Assembly (NCBI RefSeq): GCF_910594005.1
Contig: NC_057841.1
Location: forward strand, 13,811,001 to 13,875,000
Source of the DNA: Cervus elaphus
Lineage: Eukaryota; Chordata; Mammalia; Artiodactyla; Cervidae
Reading direction: 5' to 3'
Length of the DNA stretch: 64,000 nucleotides
Part shown: one piece after another, positions 10,781 to 22,948 of the stretch
Layout of the letters: each line of letters starts with the position of its first letter
How positions within the stretch are numbered: position 1 is the stretch's first letter
Position numbers and translations under genes: made by a program
The notes under the pieces: generated by a model
What the model was told of the DNA's origin: nothing
The model's database searches: none
The model's input: only the letters and a program-made list of their open reading frames with translations

Positions 10781-12060
10781 GCGTGGCAGATCTTGCATGG
10801 TCTCAGATTTCCCTGGAGTTGATCTAGGAACTCAGTGTAAAACCTTTAATAATTAGCTCACTGTTTCACTGAGAGAGAACAAATAGGAAATGTTTCTGAG
10901 AACACTTCTGATTTTTATTATATTCTCCTCTTCTAATCAAAATTGTATATGATTGAAAGCCTCCATATCAACAGCCATTTTATCTCAAAATCATAATATA
11001 ATATCTGGACTGGATATTTATGAAATCTTGTTAGCATTGTTAAAAGAAATAAGCTTCACATTTCAGGTATATTTTCTTGCCCTCCTAACACATTAAGAAC
11101 TTAGATATTTATGACAAAACATTGCAAAGGACTCCTTAAATGCATTTGTTTTCAATTAAAGAGACTAGAATTCATGAAAACAAGAAATGAGATCAATAAT
11201 CAGTCTTATAAATATTTCCATGTCAGCTCTCACTCGGTAAACAGGTTAAAGTGGCATGATTCCCCAGGTGGAATGCTAATGCAAGCCATGATCAATAAAC
11301 AAGAACAAATGAAACTTGTAGCTATTCCAACAATGCTGAGGGTAATCCGAGTCCCTGAATTCATGTATCTATCTCATTGATGAAACTGAATAAGAAAAAA
11401 AGAAAACCTGTAGTGTGCATACAATCGATCCACTTCACAGATGAAAAATTTTAAAAGCTTAACCCTGAAGGGACACTGCCTGACTATGGATGGCTCTAAT
11501 TTTTACTGTCAGTGTGATGCCCATTTGTCGAGAAAACCGTGGCACAGAAGTATGCCAGTCTGTGGCTCTGTAAAATTACCCTTGTGGAGCACAGCCAGAG
11601 GGAAGATGTCTTCGCTTTCTCCTGGCAAATGTTCTAAAGACAATTATCAAAGAAACTCTGAGGAGAGTTGCTGACGCGTGAGCTCTCTGCCACTTCAGGT
11701 GACAGTAGCTTTCAATATTCAATGTCAAAAAATCTGCGTTAGCTGCATTAGAGGAGCTGCTTTAACTCTCATGGATATTTCCTTGCCCCATGATCCCAGT
11801 CTTCAAAATAAATCAAAGAAAGCCAAAGAAGTAACAGTTTACATTCCCAATGAACATCAAACAGAGTCATAATTGGTACTCAAAAATATAAATGTATCAC
11901 AACTACAAAGTCACATGTTATCACCCCTAGCATGGAAAAGGTACATTTGCCAATAACTTGAACTTTACCTTTAAAACCTTTAACAAGAGGAGTTTTACGC
12001 TATAAGCTCTGAGTTACATTCCCAAAGCTATAATACTACTTGTAAATTTAATATTATACA
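10781..12060. other. Repeat-free stretch, possible conserved non-coding DNA
   Basis: About 1.3 kb without any repeat I recognise, and less AT-biased than neighbours at 11200-11870. Two back-to-back open frames (11441-11674 and 11678-11872) show no domain and no matching splice context. I make no gene call. Confidence 0.4.
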
Positions 12061-12074
12061 GAAAGAAAGCAAAA

Positions 12075-12276
12075 GTGTTAGTCAATCAGCCGTGTCCGAC
12101 TCTGCAACCCCATATACTGTAGCCCACCAGGCTCCTCTGTCCACGAAATTCTCCAGCAAGAATGCTGGAATGGGTGGCCATTACCTTCTCCAGGGAATCT
12201 TCCCAACCCAGGAATCTAACCTGGGTCTCCTATATTGTAGGCAGATTCTTTATCATCTGAGCCACCCGGGAAGCTC
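12075..12276 (-). mobile_element. Bov-tA SINE
   Basis: An antisense copy, complete from tail (GTTAGTCAATCAGCCGTG) to head (GCCACCCGGGAAGCTCC). No TSD is clear. Confidence 0.88.
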
Positions 12277-12283
12277 CTAGCGG

Positions 12284-12375
12284 TGATGGTGGTTTAGTCG
12301 CTAATTCATATCTGACTCTTGTGACGCCATGGACTGTGTAGCCTGCCAGGCTCCTCTGTCCATGGGATTCTTCAG
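12284..12375 (-). mobile_element. BovA fragment, tail half only
   Basis: Antisense; it begins with the SINE tail and stops at GGGATTCTTCAGAGC, so the 5' part of the BovA unit is missing. It lies 7 bp from the preceding SINE in the same orientation. Confidence 0.8.
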
Positions 12376-13391
12376 AGCTTATTAATTTTATGTTCAATGA
12401 ATAAGGACAGTATCTATTGCTAGTCACTGTATGTAAACATCAATACATTGCCTGTTTTTAATACACGCCTTCCCTTTTCTAAGTCTGTTACTAATAATTT
12501 AAATGCCAGGAGGTGGATATGAGCAAGCCCATTTTCATTTCAGTTTAAATTAGTGTATAGTTTGTTTACTGTTTTCCATTTCCTTTTTATCTCCCTGTAT
12601 AGATTGCAATTCCAATGCCTGAAAAGAACTGTAAAAATCATTTCACTTTATTCTTATACTATAAACTTTTCATTTGAAATGTATTGGCCCAATGAATTTA
12701 ATAGTTCTATGCCAGCAGGTAGAATGTTTGTTTGAAAATGATTTCAAGTTTCTAATTCTCTGCTCAGTCAGAAGGGATATCTAAAATGATGTTCTAAACC
12801 TAAGCAGAAAGAACACTAGGTTTCTTTTTATGAGTCATTTGAAAACACATTCATAGTACTCTCCATTTACACTAAAAATGCTTCCCACCCAGGGTTTTCA
12901 AGGAGACCCAGGTGGGTCGTTCTCACCTGGCATCCTCTAATTGGTATCTGGAGGCTGTGATTGACAACTTAGGAACAGGGTACACAAAATGCTACAACAC
13001 TTTTTCCTTTCTCTGGTGAGCACAGGTAAGCCAACTATGAATTTTATTTTGGTCTCTGTTTGTCAGAAACAATTAGATTTCTTCCCCTCGTTCTCCCTCA
13101 CTTTTTCATCACCCCAAGACTTTCAAATACATGGTCTGCTTTTGCATTTATTTTACAAGGTAGGAACTGAAAATATTCTCACTCCGGGAACACATCACAA
13201 AATACTTTTTATTCTCCGGATGGCACTGATTCTCATTTAACAAGGTTTCCTGTACAGGGTCAAGGATTAGCCTGGAGTGATTCATTTTCAGTCTCAAGCA
13301 CAGAGCATGACTCAGTCTTTATATATTAAGTTTAATACAAATAACAGCACCATGCCTAGTGGAGACAGGAGGCATATTTGTAAGTGTACCT
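12376..13391. other. No gene or repeat recognised
   Basis: AT-rich sequence with short open frames lacking any known domain. Confidence 0.5.
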
Positions 13392-13409
13392 CTGTGTGTG
13401 TGTGTGTGT
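13392..13409. repeat. (TG)n microsatellite at a SINE tail
   Basis: Nine TG units abut the tail end of the antisense SINE that follows. Confidence 0.92.
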
Positions 13410-13603
13410 AGTTGCTCAGTCGTGTCTGAGTCTGTGTGACCTCATGGATGGTAGCCTGCCAGTCTCCTCTATCCATGGAATTTTCCAGGCAAGAATACTG
13501 GAAGGGGTTGCCATTTCTTCCTCCAAGAGATCTTTGCAACCCAGGAATTGAACCTGCAACTCCTGCATTGGCAGCTAGATTCTTTACCACTTGAGCCACC
13601 TAC
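13410..13603 (-). mobile_element. Bov-tA SINE, head slightly truncated
   Basis: An antisense copy from TAGTTGCTCAGTCGTGTC to TTGAGCCACC. The last 15 bases of the tRNA head are absent. Confidence 0.88.
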
Positions 13604-14147
13604 CAATGACATTAATCTCTCAAGTTATAACCTACCCCTAAATATAATCTGAATTATTTCAAAAAGTAAGAAAGTAGTAGACTTCTTTAGGGTTCTTTTA
13701 GTTCAAGAAATTTTGAGAAGCCACACTCTAATTTAAATCCTCTCCTAAATTCAGAAGGATGTAACAATACCTAGAGGAATGCATTAGGAGGTGTCACCCC
13801 AAAGGTAAGGAAGATGATGGATTCAGGGTACCTCTCGTTGACTAGGTAGGGGAGAAGGGTTTCTGAAATACTAGAATCCAGTAGTAACCTTGATTTCCTT
13901 GCAAAATCATAATGATTTTTCAACTTTGGCTATCTTGATTATAAAATATAAAATATATAAAATTATAAAAATAAAAGTGTTTCTGACAGATGCTTAATGC
14001 ACACCAAATTTTGAGAACTTAAATAGAATTTTAAATGCACTTACAAAGTTCTCTGCTTAATGGAAATGCACATTGATTCATTTTGAAAGTGAACATCCAT
14101 TGCCTGGTTCATATTTTCAATAAATCCATGTTGGTTATTATTTGAAT
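13604..14147. other. No gene or repeat recognised
   Basis: AT-rich and unremarkable. Confidence 0.5.
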
Positions 14148-14339
14148 AGCTTCATATTGGTAAAGAGTCTGCCTGCAATGCAGGAGACCTAGGTTTGATC
14201 CCTGGGTTGGGAAGATCCCCTGGCGAAGGAAATGGCAATCCACTCCAGTATTCTTGCCTGAGAAATCCCATGGTTGGAGAAGCCTGGTGGGCTATAGTCT
14301 ATAGTGTTGCAAAGAGTTGGACACGACTGAGTGACTAAC
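14148..14339 (+). mobile_element. Bov-tA SINE, head partly deleted
   Basis: A sense copy. The tRNA head is reduced to AGCTTC plus TTGGTAAAGAG, and the rest is complete. A second Bov-tA is inserted immediately at its tail. Confidence 0.88.
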
Positions 14340-14352
14340 ACACATATCTTAC

Positions 14353-14567
14353 ATGGGCTTCCCACGTGGCTCAGAGGTAAAGAATCTGTGTGCAATGCAA
14401 GAGATGCAGGGGAAGTGGGTTCAGTCCCTGGGTTGGAAAGGTCCCCTGGAGGAGGGCATGGCAACCCACTCCAGTATTCTTGCCTGGAGAATCCCACGGA
14501 CAGAGGAGACTGGCTACAGTCCAGGAAGTCGCGGAGAGTTGGTCATGACTGAAGTTACTACACAGGT
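14353..14567 (+). mobile_element. Bov-tA SINE inserted in the tail of another
   Basis: A full-length sense copy starting GGGCTTCCCACGTGGC. A perfect 13-bp TSD, ACACATATCTTAC, lies at 14340-14352 and 14568-14580. The duplicated bases include the tail end of the first SINE, which dates this copy as the younger of the two. Confidence 0.94.
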
Positions 14568-15484
14568 ACACATATCTTACTTAATATTTGCATTTGGTCA
14601 CCTGTCCATTCAAGTGACTTATGAGCATTTACTGTCTATTAGGCACTGAATTAGGAATAAGATCAATAACTGGTTACAAATTACAGTCGTTGTATCTCAT
14701 GACATAATTCATTTCAATAATTGCTTGATGTAATTTTAAGTAAACAAATGAGCATTTATTTTTGTGAAAAACATCTAAAAGTGGATTATAGAAGAACATT
14801 TACTCTTTTAACCTTTCATAATGATTAGAAATAAAATAACATTAAAAAAAAAACTGTGTTTGTCCAGATTTAGTGATCACTTTGAAAACCATTCATGTTA
14901 TTGCTGGAAAAAGTTTCTACCACAATTTTTTAAATAAAAGTATATTCTCTAACAAAGTAAAAGGTGAAGCAAAAATTATCCTAACTTACTGAAAGCTGTA
15001 TTTTCCAGACAATGGTCCTGAAGATTCCCAGTAGGAAAGTTGTCCACAGCTTTCAGACAGATTGCAAAAGGAAGGAAAATATCAAAGGTATCATTCAAAG
15101 ACTGATTTCATCTATTTTGTGTGTTGGCAGTTGGTAAAATATATACTGCACTGTCTGTCATGTGTCAACACTTCCTCAATTCTTAAAAGTGAAAAAAATG
15201 TCCCTTATTGTATGAAATGACACAATTTCTTCTGTGTCCTCGGGTTGGAAGCTTAATAATGTTTTTCTGTCTTCAATAAGTACCTGCCATGGTACATGAG
15301 GTTTTCCTGTTTGTTTAATAACATTTTCACATGTTAATATGTTTGATAACCTGTTAACATGTTTAATGACATGTTCTTTAATAACAGTTGCCACCATGGG
15401 AAGAAGTTAATTTGACTTATTGAAGGATGCACAGATGAATGGATATAAACTGATAGACAGACAGACCTAGGAATGCATTATAGA

Positions 15485-15546
15485 TGGATGAGAAAGAGAA
15501 AATGAGGAAAAAGAGGAGGTGGCGGGAGGGGTAGAAGAGAGAGAGA
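15485..15546. repeat. Purine-rich (GA) tract
   Basis: About 60 bases, almost all A or G on the plus strand, with GGAGGTGGCGGGAGGGG in the middle. Confidence 0.85.
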
Positions 15547-17022
15547 ATTATCTACAGGTGTAGACACAGTATAGTTGTGTGTATTATACCTCCTGACTGT
15601 CAGAATATTTTGTAACACACAATATGTTTCAGTCAAGGCAACTTCCAACATTATCAATACTGAATTAGTAATTTGCTTGTTTTAAAAATAGAGATGTAAG
15701 ATATTTATCATTACACATAAATTAAGCTTTTGTCCTAGCACAACTATCTTTACAAGATATCACAATGTTAACTGGCTGTTCATATGTTGCTTCATTTTTT
15801 TGTTTTAAGGAAAATAGAAATGTGAGCATGAATATTTTTGAAAACAGTAGCACACTTGCACACATAAAGACATAAACAATTACTTTAAAATATTGATTTC
15901 TGTAAGACTATGGAACACATGTTGGCAACTTGCTTTGATAATAGACACTCAGTTCTAGCAAATACAGAAACAGACATTGTAATTTCTCTCAATTATCCAT
16001 CCCCAAAGTCCAACAAATATTTTAGCAAAGTTCATTGAAGATACAAATTTCACTGCCTTGTTAATTATGGAAATTTTGCCTTCTGAAACAGATAGTATGC
16101 ACATCATAGAGTTTAGCACAATGTTTTCTATTAAAACTTAAAAGAACATTATGTTTTTATAATAGCATTTATTTTTCTATATAACCCTGCAACTTCTGCT
16201 TTTTTGCTGCTTTATATTCTGGGTATGATCATTTTCTTTAAACATCAGCAATAAAATGACATTAATACTTTTCAAACATTTTTACATCCAAAATATGATC
16301 AGAAATACACATTCAGTGATTTTTCTCTTATACCTATATTTTATTTTTTGCAGATCAGTCTTCTGTGGAAGTTAAGAAAGGCACATTTTTTTGAGAATGA
16401 AATGTGTCTTAGTACATGTAGTTTCTGTGTCTTTACAGATAATATCCAAGCCATGTAAAGAAGAGAATACATTTTATCTCATATGCAATCCAGTGATCTC
16501 TTAGTATACCAGCATAATTATAATCAGTTTCTTTACTAGTAACCCAACTTAAGATAAACTAAAATTTTAAATCCATTGATTATAGAAGGGGTCTAACAGG
16601 GACATAATGTCTCTTGTGAAGTCAGAGGTGCCATTGGCTTTAATTTTATAAACTTATCAGCAGATTTGCTCTGAAACATGAAATATAGTATTATCAGTTG
16701 TAATCATTGATTCAACTGAGCTAGAATTGCAGGTAAGCTATTTTGTACTCACAAGGGAGAGTGTGATTTAAATTCCATGCAAATGGAAAGATAAATCTAA
16801 AACATTACTTTATAGCAAAATTAATTATTATTCCTTTGGGAGCTCTCAGTACCCATATTTCCACATTTCATTAATTTAGCTATAAATATAAATATTTCAA
16901 CCTACCTAAAATTAGAATTAAAATTATGGAATGCCTTAAGGCCAAGCCATAAACCAAGAAAAAAAAAATGAGATAGGAGGATGTGTTATTTAGAGATGTA
17001 GCCACTGAGTTTCTGCTTGTCA

Positions 17023-17085
17023 TCTCCCCCTCTCTTCCCTACTCCTTCTCCTCCTCTTCTCCCCCTTTTCCTCCTCTTTTTCCCC
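17023..17085. repeat. Pyrimidine-rich (CT) tract
   Basis: About 60 bases, nearly all C or T on the plus strand. Such tracts can form triplex DNA. Confidence 0.88.
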
Positions 17086-17190
17086 GAGCAAACAGAATAG
17101 AAAATAATGAACTCACATGCCTTTTTTAAAAAAATAAATAAACGCACTTAAGATAGCTTTTATACTTAGTTTTAATACGTACACTAATTT

Positions 17191-17406
17191 GTTGTTTGTT
17201 GTTTAGTCTCTAAGTCATATCTGACTCTTTGTGACTCCATGACTGTGGTTTCCAGGCTCCTCTGTCCATTGGATTCTCCAGGCAAGAATACTGGAGTGGG
17301 TTGCCATTTCCTTCTCCAGTAGATCTTCCCGACCCAGGGGTCGAACCCATATCTCCGACATTGGTTCCTAAAGGGGATTCTTTACTCCTGAGCCACCAGG
17401 GAAGCA
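17191..17406 (-). mobile_element. Bov-tA SINE
   Basis: An antisense copy from the tail GTTGTTTAGTC to the head GAGCCACCAGGGAAGCA. About 10 bases in the middle of the tRNA part are rearranged (TTGGTTCCTAAAGGGG). TSD unclear. Confidence 0.9.
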
Positions 17407-17843
17407 CCATTTGCACTGATATAATAAGCATTTGACTTCCAAATATAATATTTTTTAATATTTCTCTAAATACAGATGATGCAATGCAAAAATTTGAAAA
17501 TGTCATAGAAATCAATGAAAAGGGGATTAATCATTTTCTGTACATAGTGTTATAAATGTGTTTCATGAATTTCTTTGCTTCAGTTATAGCTAGTAGAATT
17601 GCATATTTATGTAAACATGATTAAACATCTTTAACCATATATATACTTTTGTTATATTTTGCCAAAATTGAAAATTTATTTTTCCTTGATGAAGTTATAA
17701 AATTCTAATTTACTCACCAAATTCTTATGGTGACTATTTTTACTGCCCCCTGAAGAATTTAACATCATTTCTTTGTACAGAGGGGAAAATATCATGTTAG
17801 GCTAACTGTCATTTGCTTATAAATCATTTATATCAAGAAGAAT

Positions 17844-17996
17844 TTGTTAATCACCTATCCTATACCAACAATCATTCTTTTGATAAATTCTGGGACTATA
17901 ACAGGGACCAGAACAGTCAAAAATCTTCCTCTCTTGAAGTTTGCATTCTACGGCAGAAAGAAAGTAAACATAAAAAGGCAATCTTGTGATACCCCG
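17844..17996 (-). mobile_element. L2 LINE relic, 3' end
   Basis: The plus strand reads as the complement of the L2 3' end: TGGGACTATAACAGGGACCAGAACAG and CTTGAAGTTTGCATTCTA resemble the usual GGGGATACAGCAGTGAAC and ATGGAGCTTACATTCTA. It is split from the rest by a SINE. Confidence 0.55.
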
Positions 17997-18208
17997 TGCA
18001 TGCGATCTAAGTCTCTTCAGTCACGTCCGCCTCTTTTCAGCCCTATGGCCAGGCTCCTCTGTCCATGGGATTCTCAGGCAAGAACACTAGAGTGGGTTGC
18101 CATGCCCTCCTCCAGGGGATCTTCCTGACCCAGGGACTGAACCAGGGTATCTTACGTCTCCTGCGTTGGTAGGCAGGTTGTTCACCACTAGCATCACCTG
18201 GGAAGCCC
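17997..18208 (-). mobile_element. Bov-tA SINE
   Basis: An antisense copy ending in CACCTGGGAAGCCC. The tail half has small deletions (GCCCTATGGCCAGGCTC). Confidence 0.87.
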
Positions 18209-18513
18209 TGTAGTATTCTAGATCTAAGGAGTGGAGAAAGTGATAGGGACTCTTGGGATGGTGGAGTTGTTCATGTTTCAAAGGGAGTAATTGGTGTTGA
18301 TTTTAGTGGGCAGGTAGCATTTGAACAAGGATTGGAGTGAGATGAGTGAGCAAACCATTTGTAGATCTGGTGATTGACTTTTCTAGACAGACAGCCCTGA
18401 CATGTGCCAAAGCTTGGAGGAAAGACCGTGCCTATCATGCCCTAGACAGTGGACTGGGGAGTGATAGGAGAGCAAGCCGGGGAGGTGATTTTGCTTTTAC
18501 TCTGAAAGGTATA

Positions 18514-18722
18514 GGGCTTCCCTGGTAGCTCAGGGGTAAAGAATCTGCCTGGAGTCCAGGAGACACCAGAGATGTGGGCTCAATCCCTGGAGTAGGGAAG
18601 TTCCCCCATAGAAGGGCATGGCAACCCACTCCAGTATTCTTGCCTGGAGAATCCCATGGACAGAGGAGCTTGGTGGGTCACGGTCCATGGGGCCGCAGAG
18701 GGTCAGACACTACTGAAGCCCC
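18514..18722 (+). mobile_element. Bov-tA SINE
   Basis: A sense copy with a complete head (GGGCTTCCCTGGTAGCTCAGGGG) and an insertion of about 15 bases in the tRNA part (ACACCAGAGATGTGGG). It interrupts the L2-like relic. Confidence 0.9.
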
Positions 18723-18912
18723 TGAGTGGGACAGGAAGCCCCTGATGGCTTAGAGGTAAGGACTGACATCATCTGTCTTTCATTTTAATAAGATTGTGCT
18801 GGCAGCTGGGCTAAGAAGATGCTGCAGGCTTGGACCTGCTGGTTCAGTGGTTTCAAAGTGGTCAGATTCTAAATATGCTGAAAGTTGAGCCAAAAGGATT
18901 TATTGATCAAAG

Positions 18913-18988
18913 GAGAAAAGCTAAGCACGACTTCATTCTGCTTTTGGCTTCAAGTTAGAAAAGCTAAAAATGACTTCATTTTGCTTTG
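18913..18988. repeat. Imperfect tandem duplication, 44-bp period
   Basis: GAAAAGCTAAGCACGACTTC at about 18914 recurs as GAAAAGCTAAAAATGACTTC at about 18958, each followed by ATTYTGCTTT. Confidence 0.75.
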
Positions 18989-19053
18989 CCTTAGAAGTAA
19001 TGGAAAGTATATAACTATAGATGGTCAGAGAAGAAAGACCAGAAATTTGCCTC

Positions 19054-19252
19054 GCTTCTCAGGTGGCACAGTGGTAAAGAATCTACCTCCGAATATAGGA
19101 GAAGTGAGTTGGACCCCCTGGGTCAGGAAGATCCCCTGGAAGAGGAAGTGGCAACCTGCTCCAATGTTTTTTGCTGAGAAATTCCATGGACAGAGGAGCC
19201 TGGCAGGCTACAGTCCTTGAGGTCACAAGCAGTCTGAAATAACTGAGCACGC
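19054..19252 (+). mobile_element. Bov-tA SINE
   Basis: A sense copy from GCTTCTCAGGTGGCACAGTGG to the tail ACTGAGCACGCACACAC. It lies inside the L2-like relic. Confidence 0.88.
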
Positions 19253-20060
19253 ACACACTCACAAGACTAGTGGGCTCATTAGATGGACTGGTGGAGAGGT
19301 CGTGTATCAGCTGACTAGGAGACTGGAGTTAACAGCATCGACCTACAAGCTTCAGAAAATCTTTGAAGCTTAATTTCTAGACAAGATCCTCAAGGGCGTA
19401 CATGGTGATAGAGAAGAGAGAGGACCACAGGCTAAGCCTGGAAATCTCTGAAATCAGTAAATTAAGAGAAAGTAGAGGAAGTGGCAAAAGAGAAAGAGGT
19501 CGGGCAGTGGTGAAATAAGAGGGACGTCTAGAGAACACGGTCAAGGAAAGGCCTTGTTCGAAGGAAGAGATTAACTGCTCGGTAATGCTGAGGGTTATGG
19601 AAGAGGAATAACGAGCCTGTTCTCAGATTTCACCATTGGTCAGGCAGCAGGGACCTTTCAGTTTATAGGCTGCACGCGTGGTTTAACAGAGACTGGGAGA
19701 CATATTAAGTAGAGTAAAGAGATGTCTAGGAAAAAAAATGCATCTGGAGTGAATGTTGCTGTTAAGAGAAAGTTCCTTTTTACATAAAAGAAGCAAGACT
19801 GTATTTAAATGATAATGAAGATGACCCAGAAGGGAGATAAATGAGGATGTAAGTGGCAGGGGGAAAATAGATGGAGTCGTGCCTTTAAGAGGACAATATG
19901 GGACAATATTTAGTGCTTAAGTGGCAGGCGTTTCTTGAGGAGGAAGGTCCTGAATACACAAATGGGTCAAAAAGAACTGCTTAGCTGTGTGGACTTTAGA
20001 ATCGTGTTTTGGTGTTCTCAATAGCTGAAGTCTTGCATGAAATAATATTGATCACTTGTT

Positions 20061-21155
20061 GTGCTTCATTCTTGTATATTTTTTTTTTAAAGAAGAATGT
20101 GCCTTCTCACTCTAACATGAGGAAAGACATTATATGAACAGTAATGCAGAGGAACTGTGGATTTGAAAGGTTATGGGAGTTTTCATGATAACTGGAATTT
20201 TCTTAGTCAAATGAGAAGCAAGGCTATCACCTGAGTGTGTGAAGAATGTGGGAAAACCAAGGAGAAAGGAGACTATGGGAAACAGCCATTTAGGAAAACT
20301 GAAAAGCACATGTAATTGGGAATTGTAATACGGTATCCCTGCCAGTTTGGCAAATAGGACCAACATGATATTCATGTTTCTGGGTTTTATTTTTCTCCAG
20401 CCAACTATAGGTACAGGTGCAGAAGAGGTGCGGAACTGGAATACAATGAGATTTTTTTTTTTTTTTTGAAGAGAGTAGGAGGAAGTTAGAAAATATCCAA
20501 CGTATTGTTATGCAATTAAGGGTACATTAGATTTGCTTATGATGTTCATTTATTTTGATGGTATATTTGCTACCTGTGAACTCTTTTATGATATTACCTA
20601 CAGATCTATTTGAAAACATTTTCTCTTTATAATGCTTCCCACCATGTGCAAAAGAGAATTTTCTGGAATATGTGAATAAAATTTAAAAAATACTTTGTTA
20701 TTTAGGAAAAGTATATGGTCTTGATAAAGCTGGAGCTTTATTTTGATGCAGATGAACTGGTTTCTACTGAATCATCGATATTTTGATACTTTGTTTTTTC
20801 ATACTTGGACTTTATAGCTTGTCAATAACATTAATTCTTTGATTATTCTCAGCTGTTGCAAAAATAAAAATTTTAATAAGAGTAAGGAGTAAATCACCCT
20901 TATAATTATGCCAACATTATAAGAAGCAGAATAAATTATAATAAATGAGTCCACATAGGAGAAATACTTGTGAAACAAGTTTCACTAAGGCAAAAGTACT
21001 TGGATTTAAAGTCTAACCATATTCACTGAAAATAATAAATTAGTCTCTGGGTGTACAAATAAGGAAGGGAATTAGGTTGAGAGAAAAACTCCCATATTCA
21101 TTTTTTGGAAATATTTGAGACAACAATTAATTGAATTGCAAATTGATACTTGTCT
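20061..21155. other. No gene recognised
   Basis: 20061-20430 may continue the L2-like relic. The rest is AT-rich with a T-run at 20452-20467. Confidence 0.45.
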
Positions 21156-21167
21156 ACACTCTGTTAG

Positions 21168-22162
21168 AAATCTGTATCCAGAAATCTGTATGCAGGTCAA
21201 GAAATAACAGAACTGGAGATGGAACAACAGACTGCTTCCAAATAGGAAAAGGAGTACGTCAAGGCTGTATATTGTCACCCTGCTTTTTAACTTATATGCA
21301 GAGTACATCGTGTGAAATGCTGGGCTGGATGAAGTACAAGCTGGAATCAAGACTGCTGGGAGAAATATCAATAACCTCAGATATGCAGATGACACCACCC
21401 TTATGGCAGAAAGCGAAGAACTAAAGAGTCTCTTGATGAAAGTGAAAGAGCAGAGTGAAAAAGTTGACTTAAAGCTCAACATTCAGAAAACTAAGATCAT
21501 GGCATCTGGTCCCATCACTTCATGGCAAATAGATGGGGAAACAGTGGAAACAGTGAGAGACTTTATTTTTGGGACCTCCAAAATCACTGCAGAAGGTGAC
21601 TGCAGCCATGAAATTAAAAGACACTTGCTCCTTGGAAGAAAAGTTATGACCAACTTAGACAGCATATTAAAAAGCAGAGACATTACTTTGCCAACAAAGG
21701 TCAGTCTAGTCAAAGCTATGGTTTTTCCAGTAGTCATGTATGGATGTGAGAGTTGGACTATAAAGAAAGCTGAGTGCCGAAGAATTGATGCTTTTAAGCT
21801 GTGGTGTTGGAGAAGACTCTTGAGAATCCCTTGGACTGCAAGGAGATCCAACCAGTCCATCCTAAAGGAAATCAGTCCTGAATATTTATTGGAAGGACTG
21901 ATGCTGAAGCTGAAACTCCAGTATTTTGGTTACCTGATGTGAAGAACTGACTCATTGGAAAAGAAGACCCTGATGCTGGGAAAGATTGAAGGTGGGAGGA
22001 GAAGTGGACGACAGAGGATGAGATGGTTGGATCGAATCACCGACTCTATGGACATGAGTTTGAGTAAGCTCCAGGAGTTGGTGATGGACAGTGAAGCCTG
22101 GCGTGCTGCAGTCCATGGGGTCACAAAGAGTCAGACACAACTGAGCAACTGAATTGAACTGA
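21168..22162 (+). mobile_element. BovB LINE, 3' 1 kb, with TSDs
   Basis: A 5'-truncated BovB beginning just upstream of the reverse-transcriptase active site and running to the ACTGAATTGAACTGAAC tail. The YADD catalytic motif is encoded at 21382-21393. The largest surviving frame (21403-21942) covers the thumb and C-terminal part. A frame change separates YADD from that frame, and a TGA in CTGATGTGAAGAAC ends it. TSD ACACTCTGTTAG lies at 21156-21167 and 22163-22174. It is a dead copy because its 5' half, including the endonuclease, is absent. Confidence 0.95.
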
Positions 22163-22174
22163 ACACTCTGTTAG

Positions 22175-22705
22175 TATTAAAATAGCCATTGCATTCTTGA
22201 CCATTCCAGTTTTCTACCACTGACCACAGTTCACGTGTTTTCTCTAGATAAGATTATTTGTTTAGGCAAAATTAAATATATTCCCACATTTTCCTCCCCG
22301 GGGTTACATTCACTCCTTTTGTAGCAAGCTGGGAAAATCAAATTAATTTGTCGATAATTCTGTGGTGAGCTCTGGAGTCTAGTGTTTCTTAAACTGAAAA
22401 AAAAAATACTTTTAGTATTATGGAAAATAAAAGAAGACTGAAAAAGTCACTACCTCATAACCTTAGTGAAAATTTTTTAAAATGTTAAATAGAAGTTGTT
22501 TAAGACCAGAAGGAAAGGTGTCCATATCTACATCTACAGCATAAATATACAAGCCCCAATTTATTTCTTAGATTATGCCAACATAAAGAAAAATTAGGGT
22601 ATTATTTAAGAAAAAAAAACAAATTTTCTTAAATAATCATACCAAATTGTAAAGAATATAGCAAAAATTTAAATAGAATAAATATGCATTTACTGTTGGT
22701 GAACT
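22175..22705. other. No gene or repeat recognised
   Basis: AT-rich, with A-runs near 22397 and 22612. Confidence 0.5.
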
Positions 22706-22716
22706 AGTGCCATGAT

Positions 22717-22937
22717 GTGTGTGTGTGTTCAGTTGCTGAGTCATATCTGACTCTGCAGCCCCACGGGCTATAGCCCACCAGGCTCCTCTGTCCACGGGAG
22801 TTCCCCGGCAAGAGTACTGGAGGGGGTTGCCATGTCCTCCTCCAGGGGATCTTCCCAACCCAGGGATCGAACCCACGTCTCCTGCATCTCTTATACTGGC
22901 AGGCAGACTCTTTAGCAATTGAAACACCTGGGAAGCC
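22717..22937 (-). mobile_element. Bov-tA SINE with (TG)n tail
   Basis: A full antisense copy. The tail carries a short TG run at the left. TSD AGTGCCATGAT lies at 22706-22716, with AGTGCTATGAT at 22938-22948 (one mismatch). Confidence 0.94.
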
Positions 22938-22948
22938 AGTGCTATGAT

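Larger units (their letters stand above)
14581..17190. other. 2.6-kb stretch without SINEs
   Basis: No gene is seen. A purine tract (15485-15546) and a pyrimidine tract (17023-17085) are the only clear structures. The ORF at 15176-15397 on the minus strand has no recognised domain. Confidence 0.5.
18209..20060 (-). mobile_element. L2-like LINE relic, split by two SINEs
   Basis: Around the SINEs at 18514 and 19054 the plus strand keeps a known order: AGCATTTGAACAAGGATTGG, GCTTTTACTCTGAAAGG, then GTGGTCAGATTCTAAATATG and GAGCCAAAAGGATTTATTG, then GATAGAGAAGAGAGAGGACC. I read this as the complement of an old L2 3' region. It is CpG-richer than the window average near 19500-19690. The family name is from memory and could be wrong, and the right boundary is uncertain. 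Confidence 0.45.

Noticed and set aside
11441..11872. Two adjacent short frames as a coding pair
   Set aside because: No known domain, no splice context and no codon pattern that I can judge. Kept only as a conservation check.
21403..21942. Longest open frame (179 codons) as a host gene
   Set aside because: It is the C-terminal part of the BovB reverse transcriptase in a truncated element with TSDs.
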